Below are positions 35,170 to 55,735 of a DNA stretch of 64,000 nt, in pieces. The DNA is taken from assembly GCF_900105155.1 (NCBI RefSeq), contig NZ_LT629762.1:4907501-4971500 (forward strand). Reading direction: 5' to 3'. Made by a program: the position numbers and the translations under genes. The DNA comes from Pseudomonas prosekii (GTDB lineage Bacteria; Pseudomonadota; Gammaproteobacteria; Pseudomonadales; Pseudomonadaceae). The stretch's first letter is position 1. Every line of letters starts with the position of its first letter. The notes beneath the pieces were generated by a model that had not been told where the DNA came from, searched no databases, and saw only the letters and a program-made list of their open reading frames with translations.

Positions 35170-35964
35170 ATGTCTTCGCCAATGTGGACAGTGCCGCGGC
35201 TTTTGCTGGCGGCACTTGCGGTGTTGTGGGCGTTGCCGGCCCACGCAGGGCAACTGGTGCGGGTCGGTGCCGCGCATTTTCCGCCCTACACCGTGCGTCC
35301 GGAGTCCGGCGCCGACACCGGTCTGCTGCCGCAATTGGTCGAAGCGCTGAATCAGCTGCAAAGCGATTATCAGTTTGTGCTGGTGCCGACGTCCATTCCG
35401 CGACGCTTCGGTGATTTCAAGCAGGCGCGGGTCGACATGGCGATTTTCGAGAACCCGGACTGGGGCTGGAAAGACATCCCGCACACCACCGTCGACATGG
35501 GCCTGGAAGACGCCGAGATTTTCGTCGCGCAACGCGAGCCGCAACGTGGCGAAAGTTATTTTGCCGACCTCAAGGGCAAACGTTTGGCGCTGTTCAGTGG
35601 CTACCATTACGAATTCGCCAATTTCAACGCCGACCCGAAAACCCTCGCGCAAAACTACAACGCCACGCTGACTTATTCCCACGACAGCAACCTGTTGATG
35701 GTGCTGCGCGGGCGTGCCGATGTGGCGCTGGTCACGCGCTCCTATTTAAGCGACTACTTGCTGCGCAACGAGAAAGTCGCCGATCAGTTGCTGGTGTCCC
35801 AGCGCATCGATCAGGTCTATCACCATTACGCGATCATCCGCCCGACTGCGCCGATCACCGGCGAGGCGTTCGGCAAATTGCTCCGGGGCTTGCGCGACAA
35901 CGGCCAGATGCTGAAGATTTTTCAGCCGTACCGGATCGCCGTGGTGCCGGTGCCGGACTCCTGA
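35170..35964 (+). CDS. Periplasmic solute-binding protein, SBP_bac_3-like
   Basis: About 264 residues from the ATG at 35170; ATGs at 35137 and 35170 and a TTG at 35125 are in frame, and 35170 leaves a clean signal peptide (VPRLLLAALAVLWALPAHAG). The mature part reads like a type 3 amino-acid-binding protein: VGAAHFPPYTVRPESGADTG, FAQARVDMAIFENPD-type residues, LKGKRLALFSGYHYEFA and VLRGRADVALVTRSYL. No transporter permease or ATPase gene is adjacent, so it is an orphan; similar orphan proteins can serve as sensors or enzymes rather than transport components. Ligand unknown. Confidence 0.82.
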   Translation: MSSPMWTVPRLLLAALAVLWALPAHAGQLVRVGAAHFPPYTVRPESGADTGLLPQLVEALNQLQSDYQFVLVPTSIPRRFGDFKQARVDMAIFENPDWGWKDIPHTTVDMGLEDAEIFVAQREPQRGESYFADLKGKRLALFSGYHYEFANFNADPKTLAQNYNATLTYSHDSNLLMVLRGRADVALVTRSYLSDYLLRNEKVADQLLVSQRIDQVYHHYAIIRPTAPITGEAFGKLLRGLRDNGQMLKIFQPYRIAVVPVPDS

Positions 35965-36000
35965 AAACCCGCCGCAGGTCGCGGATCTGCTCCGTTCGCT

Positions 36001-36024
36001 TAAATTTCCCGGCTCGGCTCACGT
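36001..36024 (+). promoter_or_regulatory. PvdS-dependent promoter (iron-starvation box) of the acetyltransferase gene
   Basis: TAAAT at 36001-36005 and CGT at 36022-36024 are separated by exactly 16 bases, the PvdS recognition pattern TAAAT-N16-CGT. It ends 39 bp before the ATG at 36064. Confidence 0.85.
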
Positions 36025-36063
36025 CACCTCGTTGAACTGTCGACGATTACTGTGAGCCCGACC

Positions 36064-37077
36064 ATGTCCAATCTGAATGACCTGACTGCCCTGGCCTTGC
36101 CGTCAGGACGCAGTCTTGAAGCCGATGAAACCGAAACCCGCCTGAGCCTCAGCCTCGAAGGGCAACCGCTGATTCGCCTGCGCCTGTCGCGTGAGCCGGC
36201 ATTGCACATCGAGGTCGATGAGCGTTTTGGTTTGCCTGCCAGCCAAGCGTTCTGGGCGGCCTGCTATTGGCTGTTCGCCCGCGATCCGGCCTGCCAGCGC
36301 TTGACCTGGCGGCTCGATGAAGTGCCGACCGACGCGCTGTTCAGCGGTTTGCTGGTGGCCACCGAAGTGACGGGCGAATACCGCTGCGAGCGCGCGCTGT
36401 TCTGGCAATTGCCGCAGCCGTGGCTCGGCGAATCGTTGAGCGGCACCTATCCGCAGCAAATGGTCATCAGCGCCGGCAAGCGCCATCCGTTGCGCGCGCC
36501 TAAACCGCGCGGCGAAGTCTATCGGCGTTTTGATCCGCGGCTCGGTGCCTGGGTATCGTTGCGCACGCTGGAAATCGATAAGGACCTGAGCCGCTTCAAC
36601 CGCTGGCAGAACAGCCCGCGCGTCGCCAGTTTCTGGCAGGAGGAGGGCAGCCTCGAACAGCATCGCGAATACCTGAGCAAGCTCGACGCCGACCCGCACA
36701 CGCTGACCCTGATCGGCTGTTTTGACGATCAGCCGTTTGCCTACTTCGAAGCCTATTGGGCCAAGGAAGATCGGATCGCGCCGTTTTATGACGCCGGCGA
36801 TTACGACCGCGGCATTCATATGTTGGTGGGGGAAGAAGCGCATCGCGGCCCGCACAAAGTCGCGAGCTGGTTATCGGCGCTGGTGCATTACCTGTTTCTC
36901 GACGATCCGCGCACGCAACGGGTGGTCGCCGAGCCGCGCGCCGACAACGCGAAGATGATCGGGTACATGCACAACCAGTGTTTTCACTGCGAGAAAGAGT
37001 TCGACTTCCCGCACAAACGCGCGGCGCTGATGATGTTGGGGCGTGAGCGGTTTTTTGATCGGTGCACGTTGGCGTGA
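36064..37077 (+). CDS. Siderophore-type N-acetyltransferase (IucB/PvdYII-like)
   Basis: 337 residues from the ATG at 36064 (a GTG at 36052 is in frame). The C-terminal half is a GNAT domain of the siderophore acetyltransferase family (IucB/RhbD/AlcB): FNRWQNSPRVASFWQEEGS, CFDDQPFAYFEAYWAKEDRI, YDAGDYDRGIHMLVGEE, HRGPHKVASWLSALVHYLFLDD. These enzymes acetylate an N-hydroxylated amino acid. A perfect PvdS box lies directly upstream, so it is probably the acetylase of N5-hydroxyornithine for a pyoverdine containing acetyl-hydroxyornithine. The substrate is inferred, not read from residues. The 3' end converges on pvdS, separated by a REPIN. Confidence 0.87.
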   Translation: MSNLNDLTALALPSGRSLEADETETRLSLSLEGQPLIRLRLSREPALHIEVDERFGLPASQAFWAACYWLFARDPACQRLTWRLDEVPTDALFSGLLVATEVTGEYRCERALFWQLPQPWLGESLSGTYPQQMVISAGKRHPLRAPKPRGEVYRRFDPRLGAWVSLRTLEIDKDLSRFNRWQNSPRVASFWQEEGSLEQHREYLSKLDADPHTLTLIGCFDDQPFAYFEAYWAKEDRIAPFYDAGDYDRGIHMLVGEEAHRGPHKVASWLSALVHYLFLDDPRTQRVVAEPRADNAKMIGYMHNQCFHCEKEFDFPHKRAALMMLGRERFFDRCTLA

Positions 37078-37112
37078 GGCGCAGGGCTCAAGATTCTTTG
37101 CGGTCTTGAGTC

Positions 37113-37208
37113 CGCTATCGCGAGCAAGCCTTGCTCCCACGGTTATGGGTTAGTCGCACCATGACGGTTTGACCGAAAACCTGTGGGAGCAAGGCTTGCC
37201 CGCGATGC
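37113..37208. repeat. REPIN between the acetyltransferase gene and pvdS
   Basis: Inverted arms GCGAGCAAGCCTTGCTCCCAC and GTGGGAGCAAGGCTTGCCCGCG enclose a 40-bp centre. It sits between convergent genes. Confidence 0.92.
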
Positions 37209-37210
37209 TT

Positions 37211-37759
37211 TTAACGACGGGCAAAGGTATCCGCGCGGCTGCCCGAGACTTTGCGGCAATGCACCAGCGCGTCGCGAATCATGAAGTTCACCAGTGTCGG
37301 CGACACCCCGAGTTCCTTGGCGATGTCCTTCTGCGGCACGCCGTGCAAACGGTACATCTCAAACGCGTAACGCGTGCGGCTCGGCAGCTCGGTCAGCGCG
37401 TCGGCGATGTTTTCCAGGGTCGAGAAATTGATGTGCGAGGTTTCCGGCGAAGCGCCCTGGATGACCACGTTCAAACCCTCTTCTTCAGGCCCCGAATATT
37501 TCTGCTCAAGCGCCTGCTTGCGGTAGTGATCGATCGCCAGGTTGCGCACGATCTGGAACAGGTAGCTGAGCTGCGCCTTGAACGAAGACGTGATCTGCGG
37601 CGCTGATTGCAGCCGGAAAAACGCGTCTTGCACCACGTCCTCAGCCCGCGACCGGCAGCCGGTAATGCGTGCTGCGATTTTGACCAGAATCAGTCGGTTG
37701 TCGACGAAGGCCTGAAGTAGCGGTGAATCGCACCTGCTTGTGGATACTTGTTCCGTCAT
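37211..37759 (-). CDS. pvdS: Pyoverdine extracytoplasmic-function sigma factor PvdS
   Basis: 182 residues. ECF sigma-70 region 2 is ARITGCRSRAEDVVQDAFFRL with QLSYLFQIVRNLAIDHYRKQA, and region 4 is ALTELPSRTRYAFEMYRLHG, then VPQKDIAKELGVSPTLVNFM. Sequence and length agree closely with PvdS of P. aeruginosa and its PfrI/PbrA relatives. PvdS directs RNA polymerase to TAAAT-N16-CGT promoters of pyoverdine genes. The start at 37759 (MTEQVSTSRC) is the known N terminus; AAGGTGA precedes it. A Fur box lies 84-102 bp upstream, so iron represses it. It is divergent from pvdL. Confidence 0.96.
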   Translation of the reverse strand: MTEQVSTSRCDSPLLQAFVDNRLILVKIAARITGCRSRAEDVVQDAFFRLQSAPQITSSFKAQLSYLFQIVRNLAIDHYRKQALEQKYSGPEEEGLNVVIQGASPETSHINFSTLENIADALTELPSRTRYAFEMYRLHGVPQKDIAKELGVSPTLVNFMIRDALVHCRKVSGSRADTFARR

Positions 37760-37844
37760 GGAAATCACCTTGCTGCAAATAGGGTTGTGGGGCGACCAGG
37801 GGAGCTGAGCCGTCCTACACATCGAGCGACAAATTATGTTGAAT

Positions 37845-37863
37845 GATAATGATTGTCAATTGA
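37845..37863. promoter_or_regulatory. Fur box of pvdS
   Basis: GATAATGATTGTCAATTGA matches the 19-bp consensus GATAATGATAATCATTATC at 13 positions, with the first nine exact. It is 86 bp upstream of the pvdS ATG and gives direct iron repression of the regulon. Confidence 0.82.
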
Positions 37864-37951
37864 GAAAGAGAATTAATGCTCCACAAAAGTGCAGAGTGCG
37901 AACTGCGACACGCTGTCGCGCCCAGCCCTGTTGCGTTTGCAGCCCGCCGAC

Positions 37952-37975
37952 TAATTATTTCAAGACATCAATCGT
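37952..37975 (+). promoter_or_regulatory. PvdS-dependent promoter of pvdL
   Basis: TAATT-N16-CGT: one base off the TAAAT consensus with the exact 16-base spacing. It ends 154 bp upstream of the pvdL ATG, leaving a long leader. Confidence 0.75.
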
Positions 37976-38129
37976 TCTCATTGGTGAATGGCAGCGCTTT
38001 CGAGCCGCGCCATAACAGCATTCCCAAGCCTTGCGCGGTCGGCGAAGACCGCGTCCTGCACGCCATTTTTTGCGCGTGACCAGCGAAAACCGATTCCAAC
38101 TTGCAAGCCGAATTCAGGCAGGAAACCTC

Positions 38130-51125
<12,996 letters not shown>

Positions 51126-51148
51126 TTCTTTAGCGTCTGTCAGGGCCT

Positions 51149-51235
51149 CTTCGCGGGCAAGCCTTGCTCCTACAGGAACAGTGTTGATCGCACGATCACC
51201 GCAAACCTGTAGGAGCGAGGCTTGCCCGCGAAGGC
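51149..51235. repeat. REPIN downstream of pvdL
   Basis: Inverted arms CTTCGCGGGCAAGCCTTGCT and GGAGCGAGGCTTGCCCGCGA flank about 35 bp. It separates pvdL from the alpha/beta hydrolase gene. Confidence 0.92.
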
Positions 51236-51318
51236 GTCAATTCTGACCGCGCAAAGTTGACTGTCGAGCACCAGCAGCCCAGTCTTCCCGTGCCATTTTT
51301 TTTGCAGAGGAATCACCC

Positions 51319-52131
51319 ATGCCTTTCGCAACCCTGGACGGACAATCCCTTCATTACACCGATCAAGGCACCGGCCCGGCCGTGTTGCTGGCCGGCAGTT
51401 ATCTGTGGGACCAAAACATGTGGGCGCCGCAGATTGCCGCACTGTCGCAGCAATACCGGGTCATCGCCCTGGACCTGTGGGGCCACGGCCAGTCCGGGCC
51501 ATTACCGGACGGCACCACTTCACTGGATGACATCGCCCGCCAGGCACTGGCGCTGCTCGATCACTTGGACATTGATCGCGTGACGCTGGTCGGCCTGTCG
51601 GTCGGCGGCATGTGGGGCGTGCGCCTGGCGCTGTCGGCACCGCAGCGGCTCAACGGTCTGGTGCTGATGGACACTTACGTCGGCGTCGAGCCGGAGCCAA
51701 CCCGCCAATACTATTTCTCGCTGTTCAAACAGATCGAAGACACTGGCGTGATCGCGCCGCAACTGCTGGACATCGTGGTGCCGATCTTCTTCCGGCCAGG
51801 CATCGATCCGCAGTCGGCGTTGTATCAGGATTTCCGTGCTTCGTTGGCGGCGCTGCCGGCCGTACGCCTGCGCGAGAGCATCGTGCCGATGGGGCGGATT
51901 ACTTTTGGGCGGGACGATTTGCTCGCGCGCCTGCCCGAGCTGGATGCAGCAACGACCTTGGTGATGTGTGGCGATCAGGACAAACCACGGCCACCCTCGG
52001 AAGCGCGCGAGATGGCCGGGTTGATTGGCTGCGAGTGTGTGCTGGTGCCGGAGGCGGGGCATATTTCCAATCTGGAGAATCCGGAGTTTGTCACTGAGGC
52101 GTTGTTGAGGTTTTTGGCTGAAAGGAATTAG
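51319..52131 (+). CDS. Alpha/beta-hydrolase
   Basis: 270 residues of the alpha/beta-hydrolase fold: oxyanion region GTGPAVLLAGSYLWDQNMW, nucleophile Ser in VGLSVGGMWG, candidate Asp in MCGDQDKPRPPSEA and His in PEAGHISNLENP. No signal peptide. The esterase substrate is unknown. It lies behind pvdL but is separated by a REPIN and has no PvdS box, and it does not resemble PvdG, the type II thioesterase found next to pvdL in P. aeruginosa. Confidence 0.88.
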   Translation: MPFATLDGQSLHYTDQGTGPAVLLAGSYLWDQNMWAPQIAALSQQYRVIALDLWGHGQSGPLPDGTTSLDDIARQALALLDHLDIDRVTLVGLSVGGMWGVRLALSAPQRLNGLVLMDTYVGVEPEPTRQYYFSLFKQIEDTGVIAPQLLDIVVPIFFRPGIDPQSALYQDFRASLAALPAVRLRESIVPMGRITFGRDDLLARLPELDAATTLVMCGDQDKPRPPSEAREMAGLIGCECVLVPEAGHISNLENPEFVTEALLRFLAERN

Positions 52132-52145
52132 TAGTTCATTCGGGC

Positions 52146-52217
52146 CCCTTCGCGGGCAAGCCTCGCTCCTACAGGGGATCGCATTCCCTCTGTAGGAGCG
52201 AGGCTTGCCCGCGAAGG
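52146..52217. repeat. REPIN between the hydrolase gene and dsbG
   Basis: Nearly perfect inverted arms (CCTTCGCGGGCAAGCCTCGC and complement) around a GGATCGCATTCC centre, between convergent genes. Confidence 0.93.
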
Positions 52218-52230
52218 CGTCGGTGGGGGC

Positions 52231-53001
52231 TTACTTGGGTCCGAGGATTTTCTGCAATTTGTCCGGCGACGGCGCGCCTTGCTGTTGCTGCAATTCGCCC
52301 TTGTCGTCCATGTAGAAAATCGCCGGGGTTGCTTGCAACTCAAGGTCGTCCATCAATTGCATGTTCGCCGCGAGTTTTGCCTGGATCGCCGGTGGCACGT
52401 CTTTCAAGGCCTTGAGCTTGCTTTGCTTGCCAGCCTTTTCGTGATCGGCCAACGCCTGGCTTGGGTCTTTGGCGGCGAGCAGCGCGGCGGATTTCGCCGG
52501 GCTGTCTTCGCGGATGATCCCGACCATAATGTGCCGCAACTGCACCTTGCCGGAATCGACCCACGGCCGCGCCTGTTCCCAGAACATGTTGCAGTAAGGG
52601 CAGTTCGGGTCGCTGAACAAGTAAACGATGCGCGGCGCATCCTTTTTGCCGTCGGCGATCCAGTTGCTCGCTTCCATCTTGCCCCAGACTTCCTTGGACA
52701 TTGGCGCGTAGACCAGCTTCTGCAACGGCGCGCTGCTCAGGTCATTGCCGTCGGCGTCGTACAGGTTGCCGAGCAGCACGTGTTTGCCATCGGGCGTCAG
52801 GTACAGCGCCATGCCGCGGTTCTGATACTGCGCGGCGTAACCGCGCAAACCGTCCGGTGCATCGAACTGGCCGACGATTTTTGCACCTTTGGCTTCAATC
52901 TTCTTGATCGCCTCGGGCAGTTCTTCGGCGGCCTGCACCGCCGGCAGGTGCAGCAGCGCAGCACCCAGAGTCAGGGTCAGCAGATGGCGGAGGCGGGGCA
53001 T
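52231..53001 (-). CDS. dsbG: Periplasmic thiol:disulfide isomerase DsbG
   Basis: 256 residues. Signal peptide (LLTLTLGAALLHLPAVQAAE), N-terminal dimerisation region, then a thioredoxin fold with the active site CPYC in FSDPNCPYCNMF and the cis-Pro in LELQATPAIFYMD. DsbG protects single cysteines and reshuffles disulfides; it is kept reduced by DsbD, encoded two genes upstream. Its 5' end overlaps dsbE by 25 bases, so the dsbD-dsbE-dsbG genes are one operon, matching P. aeruginosa dsbDEG. Confidence 0.93.
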   Translation of the reverse strand: MPRLRHLLTLTLGAALLHLPAVQAAEELPEAIKKIEAKGAKIVGQFDAPDGLRGYAAQYQNRGMALYLTPDGKHVLLGNLYDADGNDLSSAPLQKLVYAPMSKEVWGKMEASNWIADGKKDAPRIVYLFSDPNCPYCNMFWEQARPWVDSGKVQLRHIMVGIIREDSPAKSAALLAAKDPSQALADHEKAGKQSKLKALKDVPPAIQAKLAANMQLMDDLELQATPAIFYMDDKGELQQQQGAPSPDKLQKILGPK

Positions 53002-53861
53002 GGCAGTTTCCTTGCAGAGGTGGTCGATGTGGCCGAGGTGGCAGGAGTGGCGGCGGTGGGCGTGTCGAAATTTTCCAGCGCGCGGGCCAGGCTGGCTTCC
53101 GACAACTCGCCCAGATGGCTGGTCAGCAGACGGCCGTCATTGCTATAGAACAGCGTAGTCGGCAATGCCATCGAACCGACGGCCTGACCCAAGCGTCCGC
53201 CGCGATCAAACAACACGTTGGACAGGCTCAAGCCCTGGGTTTCCAGGTAAGTGCTGACGCTTTGCATGCTTTCGGCCTGGTTGACGAACAGGAAGGTCAG
53301 GTCCGGGCGCTGATGCTGGGCGTTTTCCAGCACCGGCATTTCCCGGCGACACGGCGGACACCAAGTCGCCCAGAGATTGATCACCAACGGGCCTCCTTGA
53401 TAGTCGCTGAGTTTGACGTTCTCGCCAGCAGCATTGACCAACGTGACGTCCGGCAGGCGCGTGCCTTGCTCGTAAATGGTCAGGGAGAAGGTTGCCAGCA
53501 ACCAGAACAGCAGGCCGCTGCCAGCGCCAAAACCCAGTGGCCGACGCAAACCTGGCCGTCGCCAGCCGCGATACAGCGCCGCCAGCAACAGCACGATCAC
53601 CCCCGGCCAGGCGAGGAAACCGCCATCGCGCAGATCGATGATCTGCCAAGGATCGTTGCGGTAATGCGCCCAATAGGCGATCACGAAACTCACCCGCGCC
53701 GCCAACATGCCCAGCAGGAACAGGCTGAACAGCGCCGACTCGGGGTTCTCGCCGCCGCGCTTGGCCACCCGCCAACCGACGAAAGTCGCCAGCGCCAGGG
53801 CACTGATCAGCAGCAGGTGGTTAAGCGCAATGGCAAAGGTGCCGAGGGTAAAAGTCAGCAT
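52977..53861 (-). CDS. dsbE: TlpA/DsbE-type membrane thioredoxin
   Basis: 294 residues from the ATG at 53861. The N-terminal 130 residues carry about four membrane helices (FAIALNHLLLISALALATFVGW; LFSLFLLGMLAARVSFVIAYW) with an Lgt-like pattern. A TlpA-family thioredoxin domain follows with the active site CPPC in INLWATWCPPCRREMP and the cis-Pro in SMALPTTLF. The C-terminal tail (TPTAATPATSATSTTSA) is low-complexity Thr/Ala/Ser and absent from most homologues. The ATG shares a base with the dsbD stop (TAATG). It should pass electrons between DsbD and periplasmic partners. Confidence 0.9.
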   Translation of the reverse strand: MLTFTLGTFAIALNHLLLISALALATFVGWRVAKRGGENPESALFSLFLLGMLAARVSFVIAYWAHYRNDPWQIIDLRDGGFLAWPGVIVLLLAALYRGWRRPGLRRPLGFGAGSGLLFWLLATFSLTIYEQGTRLPDVTLVNAAGENVKLSDYQGGPLVINLWATWCPPCRREMPVLENAQHQRPDLTFLFVNQAESMQSVSTYLETQGLSLSNVLFDRGGRLGQAVGSMALPTTLFYSNDGRLLTSHLGELSEASLARALENFDTPTAATPATSATSTTSARKLPCPASAIC

Positions 53862-55597
53862 TAATGAGCATCTCGGGTGGTGGTCCAGCGTTGCAGGAAA
53901 GTCTGCGCATCGACTTCGCCGGTGATGCGCTGGCTGCGGCGTTCGACACCATCGGCGCCGATCCACAGCAGGCTCGGTGGCCCCGGCACTTTATAGCGGC
54001 CGAGCAGTTCGCGGCTGGCGGCATTGTCGGCGGTGACGTCCAGCCGTAGCAAGCGCACATCTTTCAACGCGTCCAATACCTGCGGTTTGCCGAACACCTG
54101 TTTTTCCATGACCTTGCACGCTACGCACCAATCGGCGTAGTAATCCAGCAGCACCCATTGACCCTGAGCCTGCGCCGCATCGAGCTCGTTTTGCAGGGCG
54201 GCAGGGTTGTTGACCGTGGTGAAGGCGTCGTGGCCGACCGGGTTGGCGGCGTTGCCGGAAGCGGACGCGGTATACACCTGCAACGGTTTGAACAGGTCAT
54301 CGCTGCCGCCCGCCGCACCGATCACCGCCAAACTGCCCCACAGACCGAGCAACAGCGCGCTGGCGCCGAACAGTTGAGCGACCCGGCCGAAACCCTCCGA
54401 CTGTTTCCAGGCGCTGTATGCGGCGATCAACAACAATGCGCCACACAGACCGAGCCACAGCGATTGATCCAGCACCGGGCGCAACATGAACAGCGCGGTG
54501 GCGAGGAACAGAAAACCGAACACGCCTTTGAGCAGATTCATCCACGCGCCGGGTTTGGGCAGGAAACGGTTGCCGACAGTCACCAGCAACAGCAGCGGAA
54601 TGCCCATGCCAATGCCCATGGCAAACAGGATCAGCCCGCCGTGCACGGCATTGCCGCTCTGCGCGATATACAGCAGCGCGCCGGCAAGTGGCGCGGTCAT
54701 GCACGGCCCGACCAGCAGCCCCGACAACGCGCCGAGCACGCCGGCGCCGATCAGGCTGCCACCGCTTTGCTGGCGCGAGGCGTGTTCCAGCCGATCGCGC
54801 AACGCCACGGGTAATTGCAATTCGAAGAAGCCAAACATCGGCAACGCCAGCAGCACGAATACCGCTGCGAAACTGCCGAGCAACCAAGGGTTTTGCAGGA
54901 GCGCCTGAAGATTGCCACCCAACAATGCCGCCAACACGCCCAGCGCCGCGTACACCAACGCCATGCAAATCACGTAACTGCTGGCCAACGCGAAACCGCG
55001 TTTGGGCGAGGCGCCGCTGCCGACGATCAGTCCAGCGAGAATCGGCAACATCGGCAACGTGCACGGCGTGAACGCCAGCAACAGACCGAGGCCGAAGAAC
55101 ACCAGCAAACTCCAGCTCAACGCGCGTTGTTGCAGGTTGCTGGCCAGCGCTTGATCCGGTGCCTGCGTGGCGGCAATCGTCGCCGCCGCGCCACCGAGAT
55201 CAATGACCTGGGTTTGCGGCGGATAACACAGGCCGGCATCGGCGCAGCCCTGGAAACCCACTTTGATCTGACCCGTCGCCCCGGCAGGAATTTTCAATTC
55301 CAGGCCTTGGCGATAAACCGGCTGTTCGCCGAAAAATTCATCACTGTGCGACTCGCCTTGCGGCAACACCGGCAGGTGCTCGGGTGCCAGGCCATCGAAT
55401 TTCAGACGTTTCTGATACAGGTAATAACCGTCGGCGATCTGCCAATACAGCTGCATTTCCCCCGAATCGAGGCGCTCGGAAGTAAAAACAAAGGCCTTTT
55501 CGACCGGCAGGAACTCGGGTTTGCTCTCGAACGGATTTGAGCCTGCGTGGGCGAAACCCGAGAGCAGGAGCATAAAGAGCAGCAAAAATCGACGCAT
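53861..55597 (-). CDS. dsbD: Transmembrane thiol:disulfide interchange protein DsbD
   Basis: 578 residues: signal peptide (FLLLFMLLLSGFAHAG), nDsbD alpha domain with the cysteine pair in VGFQGCADAGLCYPPQ, an eight-helix beta domain with FTPCTLPM and VGPCMTAPL, and a C-terminal thioredoxin domain with WCVACKVMEKQ. All six redox cysteines are visible. It carries electrons from cytosolic thioredoxin to periplasmic DsbG and TlpA. The ATG at 55597 matches the signal peptide. A direct hexamer repeat 47-63 bp upstream is a candidate DsbR site. Confidence 0.95.
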   Translation of the reverse strand: MRRFLLLFMLLLSGFAHAGSNPFESKPEFLPVEKAFVFTSERLDSGEMQLYWQIADGYYLYQKRLKFDGLAPEHLPVLPQGESHSDEFFGEQPVYRQGLELKIPAGATGQIKVGFQGCADAGLCYPPQTQVIDLGGAAATIAATQAPDQALASNLQQRALSWSLLVFFGLGLLLAFTPCTLPMLPILAGLIVGSGASPKRGFALASSYVICMALVYAALGVLAALLGGNLQALLQNPWLLGSFAAVFVLLALPMFGFFELQLPVALRDRLEHASRQQSGGSLIGAGVLGALSGLLVGPCMTAPLAGALLYIAQSGNAVHGGLILFAMGIGMGIPLLLLVTVGNRFLPKPGAWMNLLKGVFGFLFLATALFMLRPVLDQSLWLGLCGALLLIAAYSAWKQSEGFGRVAQLFGASALLLGLWGSLAVIGAAGGSDDLFKPLQVYTASASGNAANPVGHDAFTTVNNPAALQNELDAAQAQGQWVLLDYYADWCVACKVMEKQVFGKPQVLDALKDVRLLRLDVTADNAASRELLGRYKVPGPPSLLWIGADGVERRSQRITGEVDAQTFLQRWTTTRDAH

Positions 55598-55643
55598 GAG
55601 CCATCCGGTGCCGTTACAAGTGAGAGGCACGATGCTGGCCGAC

Positions 55644-55660
55644 GATTAACCGGTGATTAA
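55644..55660 (-). promoter_or_regulatory. Candidate DsbR box upstream of dsbD (TTAATC-N5-TTAATC)
   Basis: On the minus strand, TTAATC-N5-TTAATC is a perfect direct hexamer repeat with an 11-bp period, the spacing used by OmpR/PmrA-type regulators. It is 47 bp upstream of dsbD. A half-conserved copy occurs upstream of dsbR. Confidence 0.6.
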
Positions 55661-55735
55661 TAGAAAGTTGCCGGACTGAATGAACAGCCCGGCAAACACG
55701 CATAACGCGCAAGTCAGCGATGAGTCATCGCCGGT

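Larger units (their letters stand above)
37760..38129. other. 370-bp divergent promoter region between pvdS and pvdL
   Basis: Holds the pvdS promoter with a Fur box (37845-37863) and the PvdS-dependent pvdL promoter (37952-37975). No gene is seen in it. Confidence 0.6.

Noticed and set aside
51319..52131. PvdG or PvdP-like pyoverdine enzyme behind pvdL
   Set aside because: Generic alpha/beta-hydrolase sequence, separated by a REPIN and without a PvdS box.
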